Positions 31,278-42,322 of a DNA stretch of 64,000 nt are shown in pieces (within the stretch, counting starts at the first letter, position 1; each line of letters starts with the position of its first letter). The DNA is from Siphonodentalium dalli. Lineage: Eukaryota; Mollusca; Scaphopoda; Gadilida; Siphonodentaliidae. The stretch covers positions 60,978,609 through 61,042,608 of the forward strand of contig CP136066.1 of assembly GCA_032622095.1 (NCBI GenBank), read 5' to 3'. The position numbers and the translations under genes are program-made. The notes under the pieces are model-generated. The model was not told where the DNA came from, made no database searches, and saw nothing but the letters and a program-made list of their open reading frames with translations.

Positions 31278-33138
31278 ATTCTACGACGGCTTTAGAGTTA
31301 AGACAGGCGATAATCACTGAGTCTTGTATCAAACATAGTCCAGTTGGATCCACCATATTGGTGCTTATATTCAGTGTCCTGATAGGGTAAAGTTCTGAAG
31401 ACAAAATCACCACTGTACCATCACCAGATACCACAATTTTCTCTAAGGACGCCGGCGACGTAACACAGTTAGGCTGTGTGAATATGTAAGGAGACTTCCG
31501 TCGTATATTTAAAGCCCCGGTATTGACTCCAACTAAATACACCCCTTTGTGATCACCTGTCGAGCATGTAATGACAAAGTCTTCCCCAAATGAATTTATT
31601 CCGCGACATACACCAAGACCATCCAATGTTTCGACACTGGATAAATTATATGCATCAAGAACTCTGACACTGAACTCAGAATCTGTAGCATATATGTTTG
31701 ATCCCCGAACACACAAGTCATTTATCCATGTTGGCGATTCCCGACGAAGCATTTCAATCCCGTTGTCATCGAATTTGATCAACATATTGGGTTCCTTTGT
31801 GGCTAGAAAGATATGACATGCCGTGGAAGGCATGAAGCAAATTACAGGGCGTCGACCTTTATATCTCACCTCGCCGAATTTTGTAAATAAAGATTGAGAC
31901 ATAATGCCATAACTTAGACAGCCTTCGTGCTCAGTTGTCAACGGAGTTTGTTCAGTGTATTCGGAATTCATTACGGTCGTGGAATCTTCTGAATTACACC
32001 TTTCTGATACTTCGAACGATGTCTTGGAATTCTCATCTACTAATTCAGGTGACGTCATGCACTCCCCGCATGCTGTCGAATATGAATCCGTCACAATGGA
32101 GTTGGTAGAGTGTGATTTCAATGAGATACTTTCACATTCAGCATCAGGTAAGTCACTCATTTGACACCTCAGTTGAAGTCCCTCTTCAATATCTTCGTAC
32201 TGAATTATGGAACTAGACGGCACGGGTACATACTCCTGAGGCTTGTCTGGCATAATACATCTTACTTTGTCATCTCCATGATCTGATGCGAGACCATCGA
32301 GTTGTGTCGAAGGATCATAACTCTTCTCATCCAGTTGTTTTGTAGAGTCCGAACTCAGCAGTGGTTTGAGTGGTTCCGTTGATTCAGACCAGAGCCGAGT
32401 GTGTGACCCAGTCAGTGTGTCAGCTGTGATGTGCTCTGATGGTACTGTGTTATCTTCCTTGGTCGAATCTAAACATATTTTAGACAACCCATCTCTCAAG
32501 TTGTCAACTATTGATTTATCGATATACAGAGGAACATGGAATTCATCAAGCGGTAACGATTCTATGTGTTTCATTCGTTCAGATACCGCTGAGAAACCAT
32601 CGCGAAATTCTTCTAATTGACTCCTTATTTTATTGAGATCATTCCCGTGATGTGTGCTTTCTTGGTACTGATCCAGTTTACCTCCGCCGCCAATATCGAG
32701 TAAACGGTGGAGCGTATCGCTGAATTCAGATAGTATTTCCACACTCTTCAAATGACTTTCCAAGGAGTTTGCACGACCTAGCGAGGCGTTGTTTACATCG
32801 AGGATAGCGCCGGCCTCAAAACGGTCAGCAAGGTTCCTTAGTTGATCGCATAATATATGTACATTGTCGACGGCTTCCCCGTGATGTTTCCGAATCACTC
32901 CTTGTAGCTCCGTCAACGACATCTTCATGTCTACACCGCGCTGTGTGCTTTGTTTCAGCATGACACGAAACGTTTCTGCCTCGGTGCGGAAATGTTCAAC
33001 AGCATCCTCCACCGACTTGATTACACAACCAACATTCGATGTCAAGTGGCATTGCGCACAGCAATATATTCCGTGATTCAAACAGAATGATAAGGATGAA
33101 TCTGCGTGAAATAGACACGAACGCCGATTGGATGCCAT
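31258..33138 (-). CDS. B-box/coiled-coil/propeller gene copy 1, N-terminal part
   Basis: A 626-aa single ORF. Residues 8-40 form a B-box-like zinc site (C8, H11, C19, H22, C27, C30), with the last ligand pair degenerate. About 45-220 is helical, likely coiled coil. About 220-430 is acidic, serine/threonine-rich linker. From about 440 comes the first beta-propeller-like module (AFLATKEPNML-type block, here HIFLATKEPNMLIKFDDNG). The frame stops at VVEYGIYRW where the paralogue continues. There is no RING finger, so it is not a classical TRIM E3. Upstream, TTCTTTCAG then 12 nt before the ATG suggests a 5'-UTR intron. Function unknown; TRIM56/NHL-like scaffolding or RNA binding is possible. Confidence 0.82.
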   Translation of the reverse strand: MASNRRSCLFHADSSLSFCLNHGIYCCAQCHLTSNVGCVIKSVEDAVEHFRTEAETFRVMLKQSTQRGVDMKMSLTELQGVIRKHHGEAVDNVHILCDQLRNLADRFEAGAILDVNNASLGRANSLESHLKSVEILSEFSDTLHRLLDIGGGGKLDQYQESTHHGNDLNKIRSQLEEFRDGFSAVSERMKHIESLPLDEFHVPLYIDKSIVDNLRDGLSKICLDSTKEDNTVPSEHITADTLTGSHTRLWSESTEPLKPLLSSDSTKQLDEKSYDPSTQLDGLASDHGDDKVRCIMPDKPQEYVPVPSSSIIQYEDIEEGLQLRCQMSDLPDAECESISLKSHSTNSIVTDSYSTACGECMTSPELVDENSKTSFEVSERCNSEDSTTVMNSEYTEQTPLTTEHEGCLSYGIMSQSLFTKFGEVRYKGRRPVICFMPSTACHIFLATKEPNMLIKFDDNGIEMLRRESPTWINDLCVRGSNIYATDSEFSVRVLDAYNLSSVETLDGLGVCRGINSFGEDFVITCSTGDHKGVYLVGVNTGALNIRRKSPYIFTQPNCVTSPASLEKIVVSGDGTVVILSSELYPIRTLNISTNMVDPTGLCLIQDSVIIACLNSKAVVEYGIYRW

Positions 33139-33400
33139 CTGAAGCTGAACCTGAAAGAATAGATAATGGTTACAAGCAACTAATTATATAGAGTGACGCT
33201 TCTTGAATATGCGTAGGGAAGCTCGAGTCAGCATGGAACAAATTATGGCTGCTAATTGGTTGATTGTCTTTGGGGAAAATTCGAGGAGCGCGTACAGAAA
33301 ATCATAGCCTATGTAGGTGTTGTGCACGCGAGTCGAATTCACAAATGAAATTATGATGAAAACACGTGCATTTTGGGTGTGAATGTGAGTGGATGGCTAT
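33139..33400. promoter_or_regulatory. upstream region and 5'-UTR splice acceptor of gene copy 1
   Basis: On the minus strand, CTATTCTTTCAG ends 12 nt before the ATG (GTTCAGCTTCAG then ATGG). Copy 2 has an acceptor-like TACTTTTCAG at the same distance. Conservation at the same place in both paralogues supports a real intron in the 5' UTR. No core promoter was identified. Confidence 0.45.
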
Positions 33401-33405
33401 TAGAT

Positions 33406-35074
33406 GAGCGGTCTTGGCCCCAACGGGGCTTATTTTTCGAGTTTAATTTTTTTCTTTACACACGGAAAAATTATACATCATATGAAAGTAGAAGATGTAG
33501 GCTTCATGTTCCGCCCTGCTGTAAAATATGAAAGTGGTGCCGTTGCCATGGAAACATAATGTAAACAATGTAGACACAGTTTGATATTAAACCATTTCCG
33601 CAAATGGTAAAAACTAATTTAAGCCCATTCTAGGACAGGAACAGACGTTGAAGATCATTTATTGATGATTTGTCCACTATAACTATGTTCCAACGATTCC
33701 AGTGTTAAATAGGATGCTTATATAGGTTATACGGGTCTTTATTGCCATTTTGGGGTGAAAAATGGTGATTTTTGCAAAAAATGCGATAATTTTGGAATTG
33801 GAACATTTATTGAATACTACATTGGTTACAGTAATAATTTATGCATTATTATGATGGCATCATACGTGTACTTAAAATTAATTTGGATAAAACTGCCGAA
33901 AAGGCCCAATACCAAGAGAAATACCTGTTACCATGGAAACGATATTTAAAAATACAAAAAATGCCGTTATTGGAAAGAAATGAAGACCTATAACCCTTGC
34001 GACACAATATAACTTTTTGAAATTTGTTTTTTATGACATGCACTTTTAATCTGGACTTCTGTGTTGGGTAATTGATGCGGTTTATTCAGCTGTTGTCATG
34101 GAAACGGACCAAATTTCGCCAAATAATGATGTTTTTTCCCATAGAGCTGACATTTACAGCATGTAATTTTATGAAGCAAAGCGTATTATGACAACCCGTT
34201 ATAGATGTCTCAAAACCTTTTTCAAAGATTACTATTTCCCAATTATCCCAGTAGTAGCTAGGATGCACATATAGGATATGAAGGTTTTATTGCCATTTTG
34301 GGGTAAAAACTGTAATTTTTTGCAAAAATTGCGATAATTTGGGAATTGAAACATTTATTTGATACTACATTGGTTACAGTAATAATTTATACATATTATG
34401 ATGGCTTCTTACGTGTGCTTCAATCTAGTTTTGATAAAACTGCAGAAAAAGCCCAATACCCTGAGAAATACCTATCACCATGGAAACGATATTCAAAAAT
34501 ACACAATATTTCATTATTGGAAAGAAATGAAGTTCTATAACATTGCGACACAAATTAACTTTTTGAATAATGAATAATGATGTTTCCCCCTATAAACCGG
34601 ACATTTAAATTGTGAATTTTATAAAACAAAAGATATTGTAACAACCTGTTATAGGTATCTCAAAGTCTTCAACTCATATATATAATACAATAGGGGATAA
34701 GAGCACCCCTAAGACGACTTTCCTGCAGGTTTGCCAGACATTATTGCAATTATATTTGGCTACTTTGTCAATATTGGAGGTTAGTTAGTCAATATATGCA
34801 GCTAATTTGTCAATATATGTGGTTAGTTAAGTCAATATATGCAGCTACTTTGCAAATATATGCAGCTACGTTTCCAATATATGTGGTTAGTTAGTCAATA
34901 CTTTGTCCATTAATTTGGTTAGTTAGTCAATATATGTAGCAAATTAGTCAATATATTTGGTTAGTTAGTCATTATATGCAGTTTCTTTGTCAATAAATGT
35001 GGTAAGTTAGTCAATATATACATCTATTTTGCCAAAATGTGCAATTGCATTGACAATATATCCAGCTACTTTAT

Positions 35075-35115
<41 letters not shown>

Positions 35116-38100
35116 TAGTTAGTCATTGTTTGCAGCCGCTTAGTCAATATATGTGGTTAGTTAGTCATTATGTGCAACTACTTAGTCAATATTTGTGGTC
35201 AGTTAGTCATTATAGGCATCTACATTGTCAATATATGCGGTTAGTTAGTCATTATATGCAGCTACTTAGTCAATATATGTGGTCAGTTAGTCATTATATG
35301 CAGCTACTCAGTCAATATATGCGATCAGTTAGTCTTTATATGCAGCTACTTAGTCAATATATGCTGTTAGTTAGTCATTATATGCAACTACTTAGTCAAT
35401 ATTTGTGGTCAGTTAGTCATTATATGCATCTACTTAGTCAATATATGCGATCAGTTAGTCATGATATGCAACCACTTAGTCAATATATGCGGTTAGTTAG
35501 TCATTATATGCAGCTACTTAGTCAATATATATGGTCAGTTAGTCATTATATGCAGCTAATTAGTCAATATATGCGATCAGTTAGTCATTATATGCAGATA
35601 CTTAGTCAATATATGCGGTTAGTTAGTCATTATATGCAACTACTTAGTCAATATTTGTGGACAGTTAGTCATTATATTCATCTACTTAGTCAGTATATGT
35701 GGTCAGTTAGTCATTATATGCAAATAATTAGTCACTATTTGGTCAGTTAGTCATTATATGCAGCTACTTGGTCAATATATGCGGTTAGTTAGTCATTATA
35801 TGCAACTACTTAGTCAATATATGTGGTCAGTTAGTCAATATATGCAGCTACTTAGTCAATATATGCGGATAGATAGTCACTATATGCAGCTACTTAGTCA
35901 ATATAAGCAGTTAGTTAGTCATTATGTGTAGATACTTAGTCAACGTGTGTGGTTAGTTAGTCATTATATGCAGTTACTCAGTCAATATAAGCAGTTAGTT
36001 AGTCATTATATGCAGTTACTTAGTCAATATAAGCAGTTAGTTAGTCATTATATGCAGTTTCTTTGTCAATATATGTGTTAGTCAGTCATTATATGCAACT
36101 ACTTAGTCAATATATGTGATCAGTTAGTCATTATATTTTGCTACTTAGTCAATATATTCGGTTAGATGGTCATTATATGCAGCTACTTTGTCAATATATG
36201 TGGTCAGTTTGTATTTATATGCAGCTACTTAGACAAAGTAGATGCATATATTGACTAACTAACCGCATTTATTGACTAAGTATCTACACATAATGACTAA
36301 CTAACCACACCTATTGACTAAGTAGCTGCATATAATGACCAACTAACCATATATATTGATAAATTAGCTGCATATATTGTCAATGCAATTGCACATTTTG
36401 ACAAAGTAGATGTATATAATGACTAACTGACCACATTTATTGACAAAGAAACTGCATATAATGACTAACTAGCCACATATATTGACTAATTATCTACACA
36501 TAATGACTAACTAACCACATTTATTGACTAAGTAGATGCATATAATGACTAACTAACTGCATATATTGACTAAGTAGCTGCATATAATGACTAACTAACT
36601 GCATATATTGACTAAGTAGCTGCATATAATGACTAACTGACCACGTATATTAACTAAGTAGCTGCATATAATGACTAACTGACACATATATTGACTAAGT
36701 AACTGCATATAAATACTAACTAACCACATATATTGACTAACTAACCGCATATATTGACTAATTTGCTACATATATTGACTAACTAACCAAATTAATGGCC
36801 AAAGTATTGACCAACTAACCACATATATTGGAAACGTAGCTGCATATATTTGCAAAGTAGCTGCATATATTGACTTAACTAACCACATAGAGTGACAAAT
36901 TATCTGCATATATTGACTAACTAACCTCCAATATTGACAAAGTAGCCAAATATAATTGCAAAGAGGCTGCGTCTATTGACTAACTAACCACATATGTTGA
37001 TATATTAACTGGATATATTGCCTGAGCTTGACATAAGGCAGCTATGGCGTACCATATCACCACATTTGCATAGCAATCCTCACTATTATCACACTACATG
37101 ACCCATTTTAATCATGCAGGTCTACATTTGACCCAAAGGGGTTCGGATGTGATATATTCCAGGAACTTGTTATGCCGTTATTCTGAGTAAGTACAGGTAA
37201 TTACTATTTAGGGATGTAGCTTATAATCATCAACTATTTGCTTTCAAATCAGTTTCATAATTCCCAGACAGCGAATCTTTTAAAATCCTATCATGGCATT
37301 TTCCAGATACGTGGTGTTGGTTTTTAAACATACCCGTAATTTTTCACACAATTTCCAATAATAAAAAAAATTGTGCAAAACACATCACTATTTAGACAAT
37401 TTTCGTCTAGATCCACAGAAACAGCTGAGAAATTGGGAATAAAATGATCAAAACACATGGACTCTGAGTCTGATGAGTACCATGTCAGGGTGCGTTCACA
37501 TAATGGTAAATTTGTCTGGCAAACCTGCAGGAAAGTCGTCTTAGGGGTGCTCTTATCCCCTATTGTATTATATATATGAGTTGAAGACTTTGAGATACCT
37601 ATAACAGGTTGTTACAATATCTTTTGTTTTATAAAATTCACAATTTAAATGTCCGGTTTATAGGGGAAAACATCATTATTCATTATTCAAAAAGTTAATT
37701 TGTGTCGCAATGGTTATAGAACTTCATTTCTTTCCAATAATGAAATATTGTGTATTTTTTAATATCGTTTCCATGGTGATAGGTATTTCTCAGGGTATTG
37801 GGCTTTTTCTGCAGTTTTATCAAAACTAGATTAAAGCACACGTAAGAAGCCATCATAATATGTATAAATTATTACTGTAACCAATGTAGTATCAAATAAA
37901 TGTTTCAATACCAAAATTATTGCATTTTTTGCAAAAATTAACAGTGTTTACCCCAAAATGGCAATAAAACATTCATATCCTATATGTGAATCCTAGCTAC
38001 TACTGGGATAATTGGGAAATAGTAATCTTTGAAAAAGGTTTTGAGACATCTATAACGGGTTGTCATAATACGCTTTGCTTCATAAAATTACATGCTGTAA

Positions 38101-38839
38101 ATGTCAGCTCTATGGGAAAAAAACATCATTATTTGGCGAAATTTGGTCCGTTTCCATGACAACAGCTGCATAAACCACATCAATTACCCAACACAGAAGT
38201 CCGGATTAAAAGTGCATGTCATAAAAAACAAATTTCAAATTTTTGTATTGTGTCGCAAGGGTTATAGGTCTTCATTTCTTTCCAATAACGGCATTTTTTG
38301 TATTTTTAATTATCGTTTCCATGGTAACAGGTATTTCTCTTGGTATTTGGCCTTTTCGGCAGTTTTATCCAAATTAATTTAAGTACACGTATGATGGCAT
38401 CATAATAATGCATAAATTATTACTGTAACCAATGTAGTATTCAATAAATGTTCCAATTCCAAAATTATCGCATTTTTTGCAAAAATCACCATTTTTCACC
38501 CCAAAATGGCAATAAAGACACGTATAACCTATATGTGCATCCTATTTAATACTGGAATCGTTGGAACATAGTTATAGTGGACAAATCATCAATAAATGAT
38601 CTTCAACGTCTGTTCCTGTCCTAGAATGGGCTTAAATTAATTGTTACCATTTGCGGAAATGGTTTAATATCAAACTGTGTCTACATTGTTTACATTCTGT
38701 TTCCATGGCAACGGCACCACTTTCACATTTTACAGCAGGGCGGAACATGAAGCCTACATCTTCTACTTTCATATGATATATAATTTTTCCGTGTGTAAAA
38801 GAAAAAATTAAAACAAAAAACTTCTGGTCAAGACCGCTC
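33406..38839. repeat. 5.4-kb giant palindrome (inverted arms around an inverted satellite)
   Basis: Left arm about 33406-34740, right arm about 37515-38839, inverse of each other from GAGCGGTCTTG to GCAGGTTTGCCAGAC. Each arm itself holds two diverged copies of a unit of about 540 bp (phrases TTATTGCCATTTTGGGGT, TTTGCAAAAA, CATGGAAACGATATT). Between the arms, a tandem satellite fills 34.75-37.02 kb and changes orientation near 36.23 kb. About 480 bp of unique sequence (37.03-37.5 kb) breaks the symmetry. No clear target duplication was found outside the arms. No coding sequence is credible. Confidence 0.85.
34745..37020. repeat. satellite of GTTAGTTAGTCA/TATATGCAGCTACTT units in two orientations
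   Basis: A unit of about 44-48 bp of the form GTTAGTTAGTCATTATATGC-AGCTACTTAGTCAATATATG repeats up to about 36230, then continues as its inverse (CATATATTGACTAAGTAGCT ...) to 37020. A (TA)n run lies at about 35078-35112. A 206-codon open frame at 35130-35750 exists only because the unit length keeps frame, and is not a gene. Confidence 0.9.
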
Positions 38840-38859
38840 CTCTATATGGGACATGTGAT

Positions 38860-39490
38860 GCTCGGCAGTATATATGGCTATGGCGTGTACACCATCATAA
38901 ATTGGGCCCTTTTCTGCTAGACTGTGATTCAAGTGGTATCAGAACGCAATCACTTGTGGTTTTTATTATCAATTATAAAACGGGGTATGTTGCTTAAAGG
39001 GTCACTGGGAGTAACTAGAAAAGCCAGTACTGCTAGGTATATGTTGACAAATACACGAACTATTGACAATGCTCATATGCTCTGCAAAATCACTTGTCAT
39101 GGTTGTTTTCAATGTTTCGCACATAAGTGAAACAAACGCTCTTTATTATATACCATATAAGTAATTGACTAACATGATATTTTCTGTTCTATGTCGTGCA
39201 CAGGGCTGTTTTGTGTTTTGGGAAAGTTAGTTCAATTATTTTCCGACATATTTCGATACCGGAACAATTCAAAAGCGAATATTATTAGTTATATTTCTGG
39301 ACCGCAAACCGACATATGACCTTAAACCACACCATTTATATATAACTTCGAAGAAAATTGATGACAAAATGTTTATTTTGGGGACTCCCCCAGCACCACA
39401 CTTGCCACCACAGCGTAAATTGGAACCATTTATCAATAGTGTGATCTCAATTCCCTCAATTTCCATGTAAAATTGAGGTACATATCAAAT
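38860..39490. other. intergenic, no gene seen
   Basis: Short ORFs only; nothing recognised. Confidence 0.45.
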
Positions 39491-39493
39491 CTA

Positions 39494-39985
39494 AAGTCAA
39501 AGGTACTCAATCCGATCAGAGGGTCCCCATCTCAACAGATTCCAACAACAACAATCCGATAAGAGGGTCCTATATTACTATTTCTTTGGCTTTGGGGGTA
39601 AAAAATAATTGATTCGAGTCGAGGAACCCATCAAACAAAGCTCAGTGTTATTAGATATTGATTTTTGAAATTTATTTTCTCGAGATGAGTACTAATAATT
39701 GCATTCAATTTCGTAATCTGTTCGAGATGTGTACACCAAAACACTATTCAAACAGACAAGGATGGATAACTCTAAAATCAAGTGGTAATAATAACGCAAT
39801 TTTGACTGTGTTCTGGGCCAGAAAGTATTCCCGATAATGAAAAATAATAGATTTCTAAAATCGATATCTAACAAATCTGAGCTTTGATGGGTGACTTCCT
39901 CGACTCGAATCAAATATTTTTGACCCCCGAAGCCATTGAAATAGTAATTGAGAGGAGTTTTATCGGATTGAGTACCTTTAAACTT
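39494..39985. mobile_element. foldback element with arms of about 180 bp
   Basis: The left arm (AAGTCAAAGGTACTCAATCC ... GATTCGAGTCGAGGAACCCA ... GAGCTTTG-type block) and right arm (inverse, ending ATCGGATTGAGTACCTTTAA) face each other around a 130-bp centre. The left arm has a small internal duplication of CAATCCGAT-AGAGGGTCC. The arms have diverged noticeably, so this is an old MITE. No clear TSD. Confidence 0.6.
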
Positions 39986-39989
39986 CGAA

Positions 39990-40970
39990 AACAAATTAGG
40001 GCGTACAATACGGCGGGGGAGGTTGAGTGGAGACATCCCGAACACACGCCTTTAGAATCGGAGTTCTAGTCCATCTGATGCATAACAACTACGCAAAGGA
40101 AATTTGTCGATCATTGAAACAAGAAACATACGGTTGAAAAAGTTTCACTTTGTTCAGTAAAAGTTACCCGTAATATACACTTGGCCTTTTTCGGCATTGT
40201 ACCGTGCGGTTTGTAAAGATTGTCAGAAGATATATTTCCTTTTCAATATAAGTTTACTAAGTCATATCGTTTGCGCTATAATATCTTATAAATTCAATAA
40301 CTAGCATAAATAAATGCATGACCCAAAAGTATATGTACCAGGTTCGAACGAGGAGTGAATATATAATTTAAACAAATTGAAGCATCTGGCACGTATGCAT
40401 GCATGCAAATTAACGCACTTTAACTAGACACGGAGGTCGTGACGTATTGAATAATAATACCATATGCAATGTATGCTACATTTCCATGGACACGTAACGA
40501 CCATCGGACAACATAAAATGTTAGATCATGTCAATAATCTCTACTCTAGCTATGCCCGAAGAGTTCATGCACATTCCACCAGTAGAAAACATGGGAACTG
40601 TTTAATATTCTGACCTGTTATGGCAGGGAACTTTATAATTTTGAACAAACAAGATAAGGGATATATTTCTGTAATTGTTAACGTCAACATAATTATTAGC
40701 CGTGTTCGTAGTAATTTCTTACCCTTTCCATGTGACAATTCCTGTTAGTTACAGTTTTATTTCCGCATTAACTGTATGACATGTACGCGAAGTCGCAACT
40801 ATCCAACAATCCACAATGCTCAAAGGAAACCTGGATATGTTTATACGGCCTATCTGAACATTCGATCATATTTAGCATATGTACACCATTGCTATTTTAA
40901 TTAAATCCGCACTGTGTCATTCCTGTGAATGAGACTCCTCTCATGTTACTTTACTGACATTTTGTGATAA
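39990..40970. other. intergenic, no gene seen
   Basis: About 1 kb without a convincing ORF or recognised repeat. Confidence 0.45.
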
Positions 40971-40974
40971 CATA

Positions 40975-41435
40975 TGTGACCCACCATATCAAATCCAGTC
41001 GGAAGTCGCGATTTTTTTACCCTGTGCCAATGCATTCTCTTATATATGCGAGTCGACCATAGGCCGCCTCGCATATATAAGAGAATGCATTGGCCTAACA
41101 ATTTTTTACAATTTTAATAATTTGTTCTTGTATTCTTTAACAATTTTATAATTTCACCCATACAGAGCCCCAGACAAAAATGAGCAGACGACACTCTTCT
41201 AGGTGCTTCTATATATGTGTGGGGCTCCCTACAGGGTAATGGATGTTTTTTTAATTTTATGTCCTAAAAATTGTAAGAAACATTTATTTAAAAAACATGA
41301 TAAAAAATTGTTAGGCCAATGCATTCTCTTATATATGCGAGGCGACCGATGGTCGACTCGCATATATAAGAGAATGCATTGGGACAGGGTAAAAAAAATC
41401 CCGACTTCCGACTGGATTTGATATGGCGGGTCACA
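40975..41435. mobile_element. hairpin MITE, TGTGACCC family, copy 3
   Basis: A 461-bp element between TA dinucleotides (40973-40974, 41436-41437), bounded by TGTGACCC and GGGTCACA. Hairpins lie at 41027-41093 and 41316-41382. The inner spacer has the same orientation as copy 1. It has diverged slightly from copies 1 and 2 in both arms (GGAAGTCG, GACTTCCG). Confidence 0.82.
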
Positions 41436-41439
41436 TATA

Positions 41440-42318
41440 TGTGTGAACCATCCATATCAGTGGATACCATATATAATACAAATGTCGACATAAATAGATA
41501 AGAAGCATGTGCAAACGGGGACTTATATGACTAAGGAGTGTCACTCTCTCCGGCGATAAACACAGGCTATTTGACAATGTGCATACCGACATATAGCGTG
41601 CTTGTCATATTAAAGTGAACACTTGACTCAGATAAAACGTAGCTAACAAAATATGTTTGTGGAACATGAGCTGGTTTTATCGACCTACAGCCGCCGATGC
41701 TGTAGCACGGAAACAACATTAGAACAAACTACATAGGTCCGATACGTGTATAAAAAGAGAGGTTTCGCAAAGACACTGCTAGCATTATTTTACGGCAGCG
41801 TTTAGATGTTCGCCGTCGTAACAATTATGTCTTGTCAAAGAATTGTTTCGCCAAATTTTTATTTTTTTATTGAACTAGACAACGCATGGTTAATCATGTA
41901 CAGTGAGATTTTCACTTTGAACGGGTTATCATATCACAATAATCTTATATTCCACTCGCCCAATTGATTATGGTTGTCGACAAGCTTCGTGTGTTATGTC
42001 TGTATCATACAAAATACCTATCTGACTGAGTATTTGCATATATACAATATTTTGGTGCAAATTGATTAAGTTTAAACCTTGTCAGCTATTGCGCTAAGTC
42101 TTCGTGTGTAGCACTATATACGATTTAGAGGGTTGTAGGGGATATGAACGAAATAGAAAAATAAGCATATGGGGTGAGGCATAACTGTCAGTGTAGCCCG
42201 GGTTAAATGTCCTTACTAGTTTGATGGTTTAAGTATTTAACAAAACTGAAAAAGTTCACAAAATGTTAAAAATGGGGATGCGTGACATGATTCGTACTCA
42301 GTGCAGGCCAACCCAACC
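41440..42318. other. intergenic, no gene seen
   Basis: Mixed AT-rich sequence between a MITE and the 50-bp minisatellite. No gene or RNA recognised. Confidence 0.45.
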
Positions 42319-42322
42319 CCGT

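Noticed and set aside
35130-35750. 206-codon ORF of repeating SQYM-SVSHYMQLL
   Set aside because: It is the translation of the central satellite; open frame follows from unit length and lack of stops in the unit.
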